Below are positions 8,940 to 18,052 of a stretch of DNA of 64,000 bases, piece after piece. The notes below the pieces were generated by a model that saw only the letters and a list, made by a program, of their open reading frames with translations, was not told where the DNA came from and searched no databases. Numbering within the stretch: position 1 is the first letter of the stretch; every line of letters starts with the position of its first letter. The position numbers and the translations under genes were made by a program. Origin of the DNA: Alteromonas gilva (GTDB lineage Bacteria > Pseudomonadota > Gammaproteobacteria > Enterobacterales > Alteromonadaceae); the NCBI RefSeq assembly GCF_028595265.1, contig NZ_JAQQXP010000001.1, positions 558,001 to 622,000 on the forward strand, read 5' to 3'.

Positions 8940-10550
8940 ATGTCCATTTCTGTTGAAACACTTGCTAAGTACGGTATTACTGATGTTACCGACATTGTTT
9001 ATAACCCCAGTTACCAACAGCTGTTTTTAGAGGAGACACGCGGCGACCTGCGTGGCTTTGAACGCGGTGTGGTTACCGAATCGGGGGCCGTGGCGGTGAG
9101 TACCGGCGTGTTTACCGGCCGTTCCCCTAAAGACAAGTACATCGTGTTCGATGACGTAAGTAAAGAGCACCTGTGGTGGGATAGTAGCGCCGCCCATAAC
9201 GACAATAAGCCTGTGTCGCCAGAGGTATGGCAGGATCTAAAAGCCTTGGTGAGCAAGCAGTTATCGGCTAAACGTTTGTTCGTGGTCGATACGTTTTGCG
9301 GCGCCAATGAAAATACCAGAATGAAAGTGCGCTTTGTTGTTGAAGTTGCCTGGCAGGCGCATTTCGTAAAGAACATGTTTATCCGGCCTACTGAGCAAGA
9401 GCTGGCTGAATATGGCGAGCCCGATTTTGTTGTGCTTAATGGCTCCAAAACCAGCAACCCCAGGTGGCAGGAACAGGGCTTAAACTCAGAAGTGTTTACC
9501 GTATTTAACATGACCGAAAAAATGCAGATCATTGGTGGTACCTGGTATGGCGGCGAAATGAAAAAAGGCATGTTCGCCATGATGAACTACTATTTGCCCC
9601 TTAAACATATGGCGGCCATGCATTGCTCGGCCAATATGGGGGACGATGGCGACGTTGCCATTTTCTTTGGCTTGTCAGGCACCGGTAAAACCACCTTGTC
9701 GACCGATTCTAAACGGCGCCTTATCGGTGATGATGAACATGGCTGGGACGAACAGGGTATCTTCAACTTTGAAGGGGGATGCTATGCGAAAACCATTGAT
9801 CTTGATCCCGACAGTGAACCGGATATATACAAGGCTATCCGTCGCGATGCATTGCTTGAGAACGTGACAGTGGATGACAACGGCGTGGTGGATTACTCTG
9901 ATCACTCCGTGACAGAAAACACCCGCGTATCGTACCCGATTTATCATATCGATAATATTGTTAAGCCGGTATCGCGCGGTGGTCATGCCAGCAAAGTGAT
10001 ATTTTTAACCGCTGATGCCTTTGGGGTGTTACCGCCCGTCGCCAAACTCGACCCGGCACAAACCCAGTATCATTTTTTATCCGGATTTACCGCTAAACTG
10101 GCCGGTACAGAGCGCGGCATTACCGAGCCAACGCCAACGTTTTCTGCTTGCTTTGGCAAAGCCTTTTTAACCCTGCACCCGGTTAAATATGGTGAAGAGT
10201 TAGTCGCTAAAATGGCCGCCGCCGGAGCCACTGCGTATCTGGTGAATACTGGCTGGAATGGCACCGGTAAGCGCATTTCCATTAAAGACACCCGTGCCAT
10301 CATCGACCGTATTCTGGATGGCTCAATAGAACAGGCTAAGTGCCATACCCTGCCAATTTTTAACCTGAGTGTGCCCACAGCCTTACCCGGTGTTGACAGT
10401 GGCATTCTCGATCCACGGGACACCTACAGTGACCGCGCAGAATGGACACAAAAAGCCACTAAGCTGGCGGGCCTGTTCATTGAAAATTTTGCTAAATTCA
10501 CCGGTACGGAACAAGGCAAGGCGCTGGTTAAAGCCGGGCCCCGGCTTTAA
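8940..10550 (+). CDS. pckA: Phosphoenolpyruvate carboxykinase (ATP)
   Basis: Converts oxaloacetate and ATP to phosphoenolpyruvate, CO2 and ADP, the entry step of gluconeogenesis, in the cytoplasm. The 536 residues match the ATP-dependent bacterial family (E. coli enzyme 540). Visible are GVFTGRSPKDK near the N-terminus, the kinase-1a P-loop GLSGTGKTTLSTD from about residue 244, the metal-binding GDDEHGWD, and FNFEGGCYAKTIDL. The start at 8940 is supported by GGAGGA eight bases upstream and by homologous length; the frame stays open to 8709 but the extra 77 residues are not family-like. It appears to be a single-gene unit; no clear terminator is visible after it. Confidence 0.97.
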   Translation: MSISVETLAKYGITDVTDIVYNPSYQQLFLEETRGDLRGFERGVVTESGAVAVSTGVFTGRSPKDKYIVFDDVSKEHLWWDSSAAHNDNKPVSPEVWQDLKALVSKQLSAKRLFVVDTFCGANENTRMKVRFVVEVAWQAHFVKNMFIRPTEQELAEYGEPDFVVLNGSKTSNPRWQEQGLNSEVFTVFNMTEKMQIIGGTWYGGEMKKGMFAMMNYYLPLKHMAAMHCSANMGDDGDVAIFFGLSGTGKTTLSTDSKRRLIGDDEHGWDEQGIFNFEGGCYAKTIDLDPDSEPDIYKAIRRDALLENVTVDDNGVVDYSDHSVTENTRVSYPIYHIDNIVKPVSRGGHASKVIFLTADAFGVLPPVAKLDPAQTQYHFLSGFTAKLAGTERGITEPTPTFSACFGKAFLTLHPVKYGEELVAKMAAAGATAYLVNTGWNGTGKRISIKDTRAIIDRILDGSIEQAKCHTLPIFNLSVPTALPGVDSGILDPRDTYSDRAEWTQKATKLAGLFIENFAKFTGTEQGKALVKAGPRL

Positions 10551-10626
10551 CTGCCCAAAGCGCAGTGGGGGGAGCTACTGACTCAATGTAGGTGTTGTTC
10601 AATCTCGTAAAGACAATACATAAAAT

Positions 10627-10660
10627 GGTAAACATTTTCTCGCGGCTATCAATGTTAACC
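10627..10660. promoter_or_regulatory. Inverted repeat upstream of the GH43-GH5 pair, candidate operator
   Basis: GGTAAACATT (10627-10636) and AATGTTAACC (10651-10660) are inverted copies matching at 9 of 10 positions across a 14-base spacer. They lie 33 bases before the GH43 start. The position suits a dimeric regulator; no family is assigned. Confidence 0.4.
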
Positions 10661-10692
10661 TTATGTGAATTTTCGTTTGTCGGGAAATACTT

Positions 10693-12309
10693 TTGCGCAG
10701 CGTAATGAGTCCAACTGCCCCCATCTTATTTGTCCTGTTGATGAGTTGTTTTTGTGGTGCTTCGATAGCCGCCATTACACCCGGTAACCCATTTGCCGCC
10801 GGGGTTGATCACAGTGAGCCAGTTACCTTTAATAATCCTGTGCTACCCGGTTTTTATTCGGATCCCAGTGTGGTTAAAGTCGGCGACTTTTTTTACATGG
10901 TATCGAGTACGTTTGAGTACTTTCCTGCTATCCCGGTATTTCGCAGTCGTGACCTTGTCAATTGGCAGCAGATAGGCCACGTGGTTACCCGCCCGGAGCA
11001 GTTACCCAGTGGGGTAAACATCTTTGCCGTGACGCTTCGTTTTCACGACGGTCTGTTTTATATCATCACCACTAATGTTGGGTATGGTGGCAATTTTATT
11101 ATGACCGCCACCGATCCGGCTGGTCAGTGGTCGAAACCTGTCTGGCTTGACATTCCAGGTATCGATCCGGACCTGTTTTTTGATGATGATGGTAAGGTGT
11201 ATGTGGCTAATTCTGAGTTTCATTTATATGAGATAAACCCCCACACCGGCGAAGTCATCAATGATGCCGGGGCTATATGGGCGACAACCGGTGGGCGCTA
11301 TGCAGAAGCGCCGCATATTTACAAAAAGGATGGCTGGTATTACCTAATGGCCGCCGAGGGGGGAACGGAAGAAGCGCATTCGGTTACCATTGCCCGCAGT
11401 CACGATATTGCGGGGCCTTATTACAGTAACCCTGCCAACCCGATACTGACCCATGTTAATCGCGCTGGTCAGCAAAACCCGATTCAGGGGCTCGGTCACG
11501 GCGATATGGTGCAGGCAGATGACGGTTCATGGTGGATGTTGTTTCATGGCTATCGCTCGCTGGTGCCCGGAGGCGTGCACCATACGCTTGGTCGAGAGAC
11601 TAGCCTTGCGCCGGTGGACTGGCCTAAGTATGGCTGGCCGCAGGTCAATGGTAATGGCACCATTACCCCACAAATGCGTGTCCCTACGCTGCCTTTAAGT
11701 CCGCTCCCCGCAGCTTCTGCTGACGTCACCTTTTCACAACCTTTGGGTTTTGAATGGAACACTGTGCAGGCTCCCCGTGCCGATGCCGTCCATCATGATC
11801 CAGCGACGGGCACCTTAACCCTCACCGGTAGTGCATATGAGTTGGGAAATGCGCATCAGCAAGGCGTGAGCTTTATTGGCCGGCGGGTTCAACACCCCGC
11901 ATTTTATGCCAGTACGGTGATGGATTTTATGCCTCAAGGTGATAACGAAAAAGCCGGTTTAACGCTGATGAACAACGGTACGCATTTCGATCTTAACGTT
12001 GTTAATAAGCAGGGGCATCGTTACGTCCAGGCTGAATTTATGTTTGGTGGCATTACCTATACCTCTGAGGCGTTCCGATTAGCTCCTGGTAAAGTGACTC
12101 TGATAGTAGAGAGCAAGGGGGAATCTTTTACCTTCAGTTTTCAGCAGGGAGAAGTTAAACAAGCTGTCGAAACGGTGAGCGCCCGCTACCTAAGTTCAGA
12201 AACCGTGGGCGGTTTCAGCGGTACATATGTGGGGATGTATGCCACAGGCAGCGGAAAAGCGTCGTTATCGAAGGCAACGTACCATTCATTTAAATATAAG
12301 CAAATGTAA
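10693..12309 (+). CDS. Exported glycoside hydrolase family 43 (beta-xylosidase/alpha-L-arabinofuranosidase type) with C-terminal beta-sandwich
   Basis: A 538-residue secreted GH43 enzyme with an N-terminal signal peptide (residues 1 to about 27, ending GASIAA). The five-blade propeller begins at NPVLPGFYSDPSV with the catalytic base Asp57. The pKa-modulating aspartate is in IDPDLFFDDDG (Asp158) and the general acid is probably Glu205 in RYAEAPHIY. The second half (from about 345) resembles the GH43 C2 beta-sandwich domain found in beta-xylosidases and arabinofuranosidases acting on xylan. The TTG start at 10693 is preferred to ATG 10705 because it has GGGA seven bases upstream and adds an arginine to the signal n-region. 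A GH5 gene follows after 40 bases, so the pair probably acts on xylan or beta-glucan; which linkage it cuts is unproven. Confidence 0.88.
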   Translation: MRSVMSPTAPILFVLLMSCFCGASIAAITPGNPFAAGVDHSEPVTFNNPVLPGFYSDPSVVKVGDFFYMVSSTFEYFPAIPVFRSRDLVNWQQIGHVVTRPEQLPSGVNIFAVTLRFHDGLFYIITTNVGYGGNFIMTATDPAGQWSKPVWLDIPGIDPDLFFDDDGKVYVANSEFHLYEINPHTGEVINDAGAIWATTGGRYAEAPHIYKKDGWYYLMAAEGGTEEAHSVTIARSHDIAGPYYSNPANPILTHVNRAGQQNPIQGLGHGDMVQADDGSWWMLFHGYRSLVPGGVHHTLGRETSLAPVDWPKYGWPQVNGNGTITPQMRVPTLPLSPLPAASADVTFSQPLGFEWNTVQAPRADAVHHDPATGTLTLTGSAYELGNAHQQGVSFIGRRVQHPAFYASTVMDFMPQGDNEKAGLTLMNNGTHFDLNVVNKQGHRYVQAEFMFGGITYTSEAFRLAPGKVTLIVESKGESFTFSFQQGEVKQAVETVSARYLSSETVGGFSGTYVGMYATGSGKASLSKATYHSFKYKQM

Positions 12310-12349
12310 CTACCACAGTCACACTATGCCCTTTTCATTGGAGTAGAAA

Positions 12350-13582
12350 ATGCGCCGTATCTATGCGTTAAATGGATTGCTGATTATGATGTTGTTGGTG
12401 ACAGGCTGTGTCGGAAAGGGCGACATTGCGTCCACTGCAACGGCTAATACCGACAGTGCCACACTGTACCCTGATTACAATACCCAACCTGTTGCGCCTG
12501 ATCCTGCCGGCATGCCAAGCACAGCCATGCAACTTGCTGCCAGCATGAGGTTGGGCTGGAATGTGGGCAATACCATGGAAGCCTCCGGCGGCGAGACCGC
12601 CTGGGGTAACCCTGAGGTGTCACGCGAGTTAATTCAGTTAGTCAAAGAAAGTGGATTTAAAGCGATTCGCTTACCGGTGGCGTGGGATCAGTATGCCAGT
12701 CAGCGCACCGCTGAAATCAACAGTGCATGGTTAGCGCGCGTGAAAGAAGTGGTGCAAACAATTGTTGATGCTGACTTGTACGTCATAGTGAACATTCACT
12801 GGGATGGTGGATGGCTGGAAAACAATATTACGCCAGAGAAACACGATAAAGTTAACGCCAGACAAAAAGCCTACTGGCAGCAAATCGCCACAGCGCTGCG
12901 CGACTTTGATGAGCATGTGATATTTGCCAGTGCCAATGAGCCGCATGTTGAGAATGCGGCGCAGCAAGCCGTCCTGCTGTCTTATCATCAGACCTTTGTT
13001 GACACCGTCCGCGCCACTGGCGGCAAAAATGCCTACCGTGTATTGGCTGTGCAAGGACCAAAAACAGACATAGAGCTCACCCATCAGTTGTGGCAAAACA
13101 TGCCGCATGACAGTGTTGATGACCGCCTGATGATGGAGGTTCATTATTATACGCCTTATCAGTTTGCCCTGATGGAAAAGGATGAGGACTGGGGCAAGCA
13201 ATTTTTTTACTGGGGCAAAGACTATCACTCTTCTACTAACCCTGAGCGCAATGCGACCTGGGGAGAAGAAGCCACCGTTGATCAATTTTTTGGTTTAATG
13301 AAACGACAGTTTGTTGATAACAACATACCGGTTATTCTGGGTGAATTTTGTGCCACGCGAAGAACGGGTCAACTGGACGGTAAACAACTAGAGCGCCATC
13401 TGGCCTCCCGCGCTTACTTTCATCGCTATGTTACCCAACAGGCTCTTGCCAACGGAATGGTGCCTTTTTATTGGGATAATGGCGGTACTGGTCAATTTGC
13501 TTGTGGATTGTTCGACAGAGATGCGCTGGCAGTGGTGGATAAGACAACCATCGATGCCTTGATGGCTGGGGCAGACTTGTAA
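12350..13582 (+). CDS. Glycoside hydrolase family 5 (endoglucanase-like) lipoprotein
   Basis: A 410-residue GH5 enzyme exported as a lipoprotein: the lipobox LVTGC puts the lipidated Cys at residue 20, followed by a Ser/Thr/Asp-rich tether to about residue 55. The catalytic domain opens with LGWNVGNTMEASGG, has IRLPVAWDQY, the acid/base Glu197 in ASANEPH and the nucleophile Glu332 in VILGEFCATRR, so it should be active and retaining. GH5 covers cellulases, mannanases and xyloglucanases; the NVGNTME/NEP/GEF pattern suits an endo-beta-1,4-glucanase-like enzyme, but specificity is open. It lies 40 bases after the GH43 gene with a good AGG-type ribosome site (TTGGAGTAGAAA), forming a two-gene operon. 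Confidence 0.88.
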   Translation: MRRIYALNGLLIMMLLVTGCVGKGDIASTATANTDSATLYPDYNTQPVAPDPAGMPSTAMQLAASMRLGWNVGNTMEASGGETAWGNPEVSRELIQLVKESGFKAIRLPVAWDQYASQRTAEINSAWLARVKEVVQTIVDADLYVIVNIHWDGGWLENNITPEKHDKVNARQKAYWQQIATALRDFDEHVIFASANEPHVENAAQQAVLLSYHQTFVDTVRATGGKNAYRVLAVQGPKTDIELTHQLWQNMPHDSVDDRLMMEVHYYTPYQFALMEKDEDWGKQFFYWGKDYHSSTNPERNATWGEEATVDQFFGLMKRQFVDNNIPVILGEFCATRRTGQLDGKQLERHLASRAYFHRYVTQQALANGMVPFYWDNGGTGQFACGLFDRDALAVVDKTTIDALMAGADL

Positions 13583-13679
13583 AGAGCAAAAGCGATTTTG
13601 ACAAATTTTGCGTAGTAGAGGGCACTGTCAGATTATCTGGTTTTCATTATAAAGCAGCTTTGAACGCTGCCTTTCTTAA

Positions 13680-13706
13680 AGCGGCTTGCAGATTGAGCAA
13701 GCCGCT
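13680..13706. terminator. Hairpin between convergent genes (weak terminator)
   Basis: A perfect 10-bp stem (AGCGGCTTGC / GCAAGCCGCT) with a 7-base loop lies just past the stop of the minus-strand permease-peptidase gene. The tail is only weakly T-rich on the minus strand. Confidence 0.4.
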
Positions 13707-13714
13707 GGTTATGT

Positions 13715-16700
13715 TTACAGCAGTGGTTGTACATTACTGCTGAGCAGCAAGTCTGTTACCGCCTGTTTATTCTCTGGCGGCGTTTGCGCCACTAGCAAAT
13801 CAACAAAATCAAATGATGTCACGCTGTGGGTACCTGGCTTATTGCGCTGTAGCAGGTCGCGTAATACCGCAGTGATTTTCTCATCGCCCACCAGCTCTCT
13901 TAATTGCGCAAACACCAGTGTCGCGCGGGAATACACATCAGCATTGCTGGTGGCATCTATAATAGCCGCTGTTGCAGTGAGATTGCCGCGCAGATAATGC
14001 TGATAGCGGTGGCGCTCGTAGTCGACCAAAGCCTGCATAGTAGCCTTACCAAAACGCTGCTCCACCATCACCAGCTCTGCGTACTTAGCGAGCGATTCAA
14101 TTAAGAACGAACCATCGGCGTTAACCCCGTAGCCAAGGGTATGGCCAAACCACTGGTGAGCGGTTTCGTGCACCATGCGCCGGTAGCGCTGGTCAAAGCC
14201 TGCCTCGGCAGAGGGCTTGGCACGCACGGCCAGACGGTGGCTGAGCAATATCAGTTGTGGCAACGCATAGCCACTGGGGCCGAACTCAGGCGTAAATACC
14301 ACGGATAATTGTGCATAGGGATAAGGCGTGAGATGTTGGGCAAACCATTCAAGCGTGTCGCTTACTGCCTGGGTATGCACCTGCTCAACTTGCACTAACG
14401 CATTACTGGCAGAATTATCGGTGAGGTTAACAAAGTTCAGCTTAACGCTTTGATCTGCTATTGCCAGGGTGTCTGGTTTGCTCGTTGCGGTTGTTGCCAT
14501 CCAAACCGGAATGTTGCGGATAGGCCGCTGCGTATCATATTCACGATAAGAGCGGCCCTGCTGTTGCCATGTTTTAATCAGCCGGCCTTGTGCCAGCCCG
14601 AGTTGATCCGTTGGTGTGGAAACGATGCTCCTTACTGTAACCGGATGGGAGCCGGCCTCGGTGGCTGGCCTCGCCGTTGCGAAGGCGGTGGGTGTGGGCA
14701 ATGCCAAAGGCGGCAGACCATGTTCGATGCGCTGCGCCTTATCGCGCAGGGTAAACTGCTGCACAAAACCGACATAAGGCAGCAACGGGATACCCCGTAA
14801 ATAGCTAAACTCGTTGAGGAGTATCTGATGGGCCGATGGCAGCCACATTTTTTGTCCGTCCACACGCATGCTTGCCTCCAGTTGCAGTGAGGCACCGGGT
14901 AGCAAAGGGTTATTGAGTGCAAACACCTGTTGATGGAGGTGGTTATCCTGACTGACAAGCCTTGCCTGTTGCAGCGTAATGCGCTGGGGTACAAATTGAT
15001 AGTGACTGCCGATGAGCACTTCGGTAATTGGCACCTGACTGGTGTTAGTCAGCTGCAGGGTGAAGGCCAGAGTCGCGGAGCGCCGTTCAGGGAAAAAGTC
15101 GACAGCGGCATCAATATGGGTGATTATCGGCTGGGCACGCTGTGCCCATTGACCAAATTGCTTTTCGTAGCTGGCTCTGAAAGCCTGCCGCGCATCAGGC
15201 GTCATGTGCGGCTTTTCTTGCTTTAAGGCCAGATGAAAACCGCATAGCGCGACGACGGCCGCGCCCAGGCACAACCAACCGGGCACAGGCAGATATCGCC
15301 AACGGTGTAGCAATAAACCAGTCCCGCGGTGACTGATTATGCTGGCGATAATCAACAGCCAAAGAATGACACCCGCCCAGAGACTAATGTAAGGCATAAA
15401 CGTGTGCATGCTTCTGCTAAAGCCAATCAGGTGATCGGCCGGTTGCAGTGGTGTGCCGGCGATATCCAGCAGCGGGTGCATGATGCCAGCGAGTGCCGGC
15501 AATGGCGTAAACTTAACCAGCAGGAATAACAAGCATAAGCCGCCTGCCTTGATGGGGCTGTTCAGCAGATGATGGGCCGCTGTGCACAGGTAGCCAAAGA
15601 GTAAAACCGGCAGGCCACTCAGCAACAGTATGGTGAAGTACGCAGAAGGTTGTATCAGGCTGTCGGCCAACCCCTGCGCTACCATAACCGCAACACCGGT
15701 AGTCACGACCAGGATGAACCATACCACGCTGAGTGCAAGTAGGTGTGCGCCAATTAATTGGGCGTTTCTCACCGGCGTTGCGGCAATAATTTCAGCGGCG
15801 TCATGGCGCTGATTTTGCCAGCCAAGCTGCCAGCTCCAGAGCGCCATCAACACGCACCCGGTAAAGGGCAGCATATCCCACACCACACGATTAAGCGCAT
15901 CTGAGCTGGTGGGTTCAAGCTGCGCCATCGGTTCTGCATACTCAAGCCCGGAGATCACTTCGGTGAACACAATTGACGCAAAAATTGCCAGAATGAGCGC
16001 AAAAGCCCGGCCATACATGATGGTTTGCACAGCAGCCACAATAAGGGTCACAAAAGAAGAGTAAGTCACCTCGTGTGGTGCAGAGGATGTTGAATTGTTT
16101 TTACTGCCCCTGGTAATGCGTTTCATCACCTGCAATAAGCCGGGGTGTAACGGGGTGCGTGTTGAACTTTCGCTGTTTTCAACGGCGCGGGCAGTCAGGA
16201 AAAGCCTTAGTAGTACGGCACTGACAACCAGCCAGATTATGCCATTTATCAGCACGACCAAGCTGGGTTGCCAGTTGGCCTGACCGGTATCGAATTGTTC
16301 AAAAATGGCGGTAAAACCCAGTGGGTCGAGGTACAGCATTGCATTAAAAAGTGCCGGGTTGACCACTTTACTACCGGCCAGTATGGGAGAGCCATTGATG
16401 GAACTCAACAAAGCATAACCCGTCCAGCACAGTGCAAAAAACACATACACCGGCAGCGCACTGCGCACATGCAGCACCAGATACATGGCAACTGTACTAA
16501 ATAACACACAGGCCGGGATGACAATGACCAACAGGTTGAGTGCCGCGGTGGTAACAACCGAAGCATTAAACAGCGGGTGTTGTGTGAGTAGCACTAATTG
16601 TGCGACAGCCCCCGCCATACAAATAAAAGTAATCAGGGTTAAAAAAGCAATAAACCGGCTGAGACGGCGGTGAAATAGAGTGGTCGGGGTGACGTCAATA

Positions 16701-16939
16701 AGTTCATGCATGGCACTTAACCGGTCGCGTTGCAGTAAGGGCGGCGTTAATGCTGCGATCACTATCGGCATGGCGAGCATAACGAGGGTGGCATTAAGCA
16801 TGGTGAGTCGCTTTACAAGGAGGATGTTGTCTACGCTGACGCCCTGCACCAGCAATGCAGCAAAAACAGTAAATGCCAGTATGCATAACCACACCATAGG
16901 CTGGCGCGCAAACAGTCGCCATTCGTTTAGGATAAGCAT
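13715..16939 (-). CDS. ABC transporter permease fused to M1-family aminopeptidase
   Basis: A 1074-residue fusion. The first ~580 residues hold two sets of hydrophobic segments of ABC-2 permease type, separated by a soluble stretch near 240-300. The C-terminal ~450 residues are an M1-type metallopeptidase: HETAH at 924-928 supplies two zinc histidines and Glu925, and the third ligand is Glu948 in FLIESLAKY. The gap between the second His and this Glu is 19 residues rather than the 18 of ordinary M1 enzymes, as I recall for this permease-fused group. It starts 13 bases inside the end of its ATPase gene, so the two are translationally coupled and should form one exporter complex with an attached periplasmic peptidase. 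The substrate is unknown. Confidence 0.85.
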   Translation of the reverse strand: MLILNEWRLFARQPMVWLCILAFTVFAALLVQGVSVDNILLVKRLTMLNATLVMLAMPIVIAALTPPLLQRDRLSAMHELIDVTPTTLFHRRLSRFIAFLTLITFICMAGAVAQLVLLTQHPLFNASVVTTAALNLLVIVIPACVLFSTVAMYLVLHVRSALPVYVFFALCWTGYALLSSINGSPILAGSKVVNPALFNAMLYLDPLGFTAIFEQFDTGQANWQPSLVVLINGIIWLVVSAVLLRLFLTARAVENSESSTRTPLHPGLLQVMKRITRGSKNNSTSSAPHEVTYSSFVTLIVAAVQTIMYGRAFALILAIFASIVFTEVISGLEYAEPMAQLEPTSSDALNRVVWDMLPFTGCVLMALWSWQLGWQNQRHDAAEIIAATPVRNAQLIGAHLLALSVVWFILVVTTGVAVMVAQGLADSLIQPSAYFTILLLSGLPVLLFGYLCTAAHHLLNSPIKAGGLCLLFLLVKFTPLPALAGIMHPLLDIAGTPLQPADHLIGFSRSMHTFMPYISLWAGVILWLLIIASIISHRGTGLLLHRWRYLPVPGWLCLGAAVVALCGFHLALKQEKPHMTPDARQAFRASYEKQFGQWAQRAQPIITHIDAAVDFFPERRSATLAFTLQLTNTSQVPITEVLIGSHYQFVPQRITLQQARLVSQDNHLHQQVFALNNPLLPGASLQLEASMRVDGQKMWLPSAHQILLNEFSYLRGIPLLPYVGFVQQFTLRDKAQRIEHGLPPLALPTPTAFATARPATEAGSHPVTVRSIVSTPTDQLGLAQGRLIKTWQQQGRSYREYDTQRPIRNIPVWMATTATSKPDTLAIADQSVKLNFVNLTDNSASNALVQVEQVHTQAVSDTLEWFAQHLTPYPYAQLSVVFTPEFGPSGYALPQLILLSHRLAVRAKPSAEAGFDQRYRRMVHETAHQWFGHTLGYGVNADGSFLIESLAKYAELVMVEQRFGKATMQALVDYERHRYQHYLRGNLTATAAIIDATSNADVYSRATLVFAQLRELVGDEKITAVLRDLLQRNKPGTHSVTSFDFVDLLVAQTPPENKQAVTDLLLSSNVQPLL

Positions 16940-17790
16940 GGTGGCTTCTCTCGCTGGGCCAGTTCAAAGAAGTAACGGTCTTGTAAGGTGGCCTGAACGG
17001 GCCGGGCGTGTTTGTCGGGCGCGCAGGCATGATAAACCCGCCATTCAGGGCTGCCAAAGTGGTAGCACTCGCCGAGTAACAGGCCGGTTGATGGACGCCG
17101 CGATGTTTGCCAGGTTTTATCTGCCATGGGCGCGATAAGATGTGCCATTGGACCGCTGTCGACAATGCTGCCTTGCATTAGTATGGCGGCGTGTGGGCAG
17201 AGGTTTTCTATGTCTTCGACAATATGGGTTGATAACAGTACCAGCTTATTTTTGCTGAGGGTGATCAACATACTGTGTAGCCGCTGGCGCTCCATCGGAT
17301 CAAGCCCCGCGGTAGGCTCGTCCATAATAATCAGGGTCGGATCGCCAAGCAGTGCCTGGGCAATGCCAAAGCGCTGGCGCATGCCACCAGAAAAGGTACT
17401 CACCCGTTTGCCCGCTGCGCGGGTGAGGTTGGTGAGTGTCAGCAACTCTTCAATCTGTATTGCCGCTTGTGGGCGGGGAATGTTTTTCAATGCTGCGATA
17501 TGATGGAGTAGCGCCACACAACTCATGTGCGGATACACGCCAAACGCCTGTGGCAGATATCCCAGTTGCTGACGCAATGACTGGGCAGATGCCAGCACAT
17601 TGATGCCATTAAACGTAATTTGACCTTTATCAGGCGTCTGTAAACAGGCCAGGGTGCGCATTAACGTGGATTTACCTGCGCCGTTTGGGCCGAGTAACCC
17701 GACCATGCCGGCGGGTAACGACAAGCTAATATCGTTTAACGCCAGAGTGCCGTCGGAGTAGGTTTTACTGATGTTGTTAAGGGTGAGCAT
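16927..17790 (-). CDS. ABC transporter ATP-binding protein
   Basis: A 287-residue nucleotide-binding subunit with Walker A GPNGAGKST (residues 34-42), a Q-loop near LGYLPQ, signature FSGGMRQRF near 138, Walker B LIIMDEPTAGLDP near 155-167 and the switch histidine in LLSTHIVED. The C-terminal ~70 residues are a less conserved extension. It is the first gene of a two-gene minus-strand operon with the permease-M1 fusion, overlapping it by 13 bases. By analogy it powers export or membrane remodelling; no substrate is indicated. Confidence 0.92.
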   Translation of the reverse strand: MLTLNNISKTYSDGTLALNDISLSLPAGMVGLLGPNGAGKSTLMRTLACLQTPDKGQITFNGINVLASAQSLRQQLGYLPQAFGVYPHMSCVALLHHIAALKNIPRPQAAIQIEELLTLTNLTRAAGKRVSTFSGGMRQRFGIAQALLGDPTLIIMDEPTAGLDPMERQRLHSMLITLSKNKLVLLSTHIVEDIENLCPHAAILMQGSIVDSGPMAHLIAPMADKTWQTSRRPSTGLLLGECYHFGSPEWRVYHACAPDKHARPVQATLQDRYFFELAQREKPPCLS

Positions 17791-18052
17791 AGGAACCTTG
17801 ACTGCTGGGTATGTGAATACTGCAACCTAACCAAGGCGAGGGGAGTGGCAAAGTTGTCAATGACCAACAGTCAGGGTTTGATGATAAACGGCACAACGGC
17901 GCCCGTAAGTAGTGATGAAGGCGAGCTTATGTCGTGATTTGTATGAACAGGCCCAGAGCGAAAATCGCATTTAAAGGGCATTGACCATGGCGTGTATTTA
18001 GCATTTAATGAATATTCATGCATGGAGTGCAAAATATAGCCAGGGAGAATTC

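Noticed and set aside
9011..9580. 189-codon open frame antisense to pckA
   Set aside because: A shadow of a strongly coding gene; no ribosome site or family features.
12731..13285. 184-codon open frame antisense to the GH5 gene
   Set aside because: Follows the codon pattern of the real gene on the other strand; no domain features.
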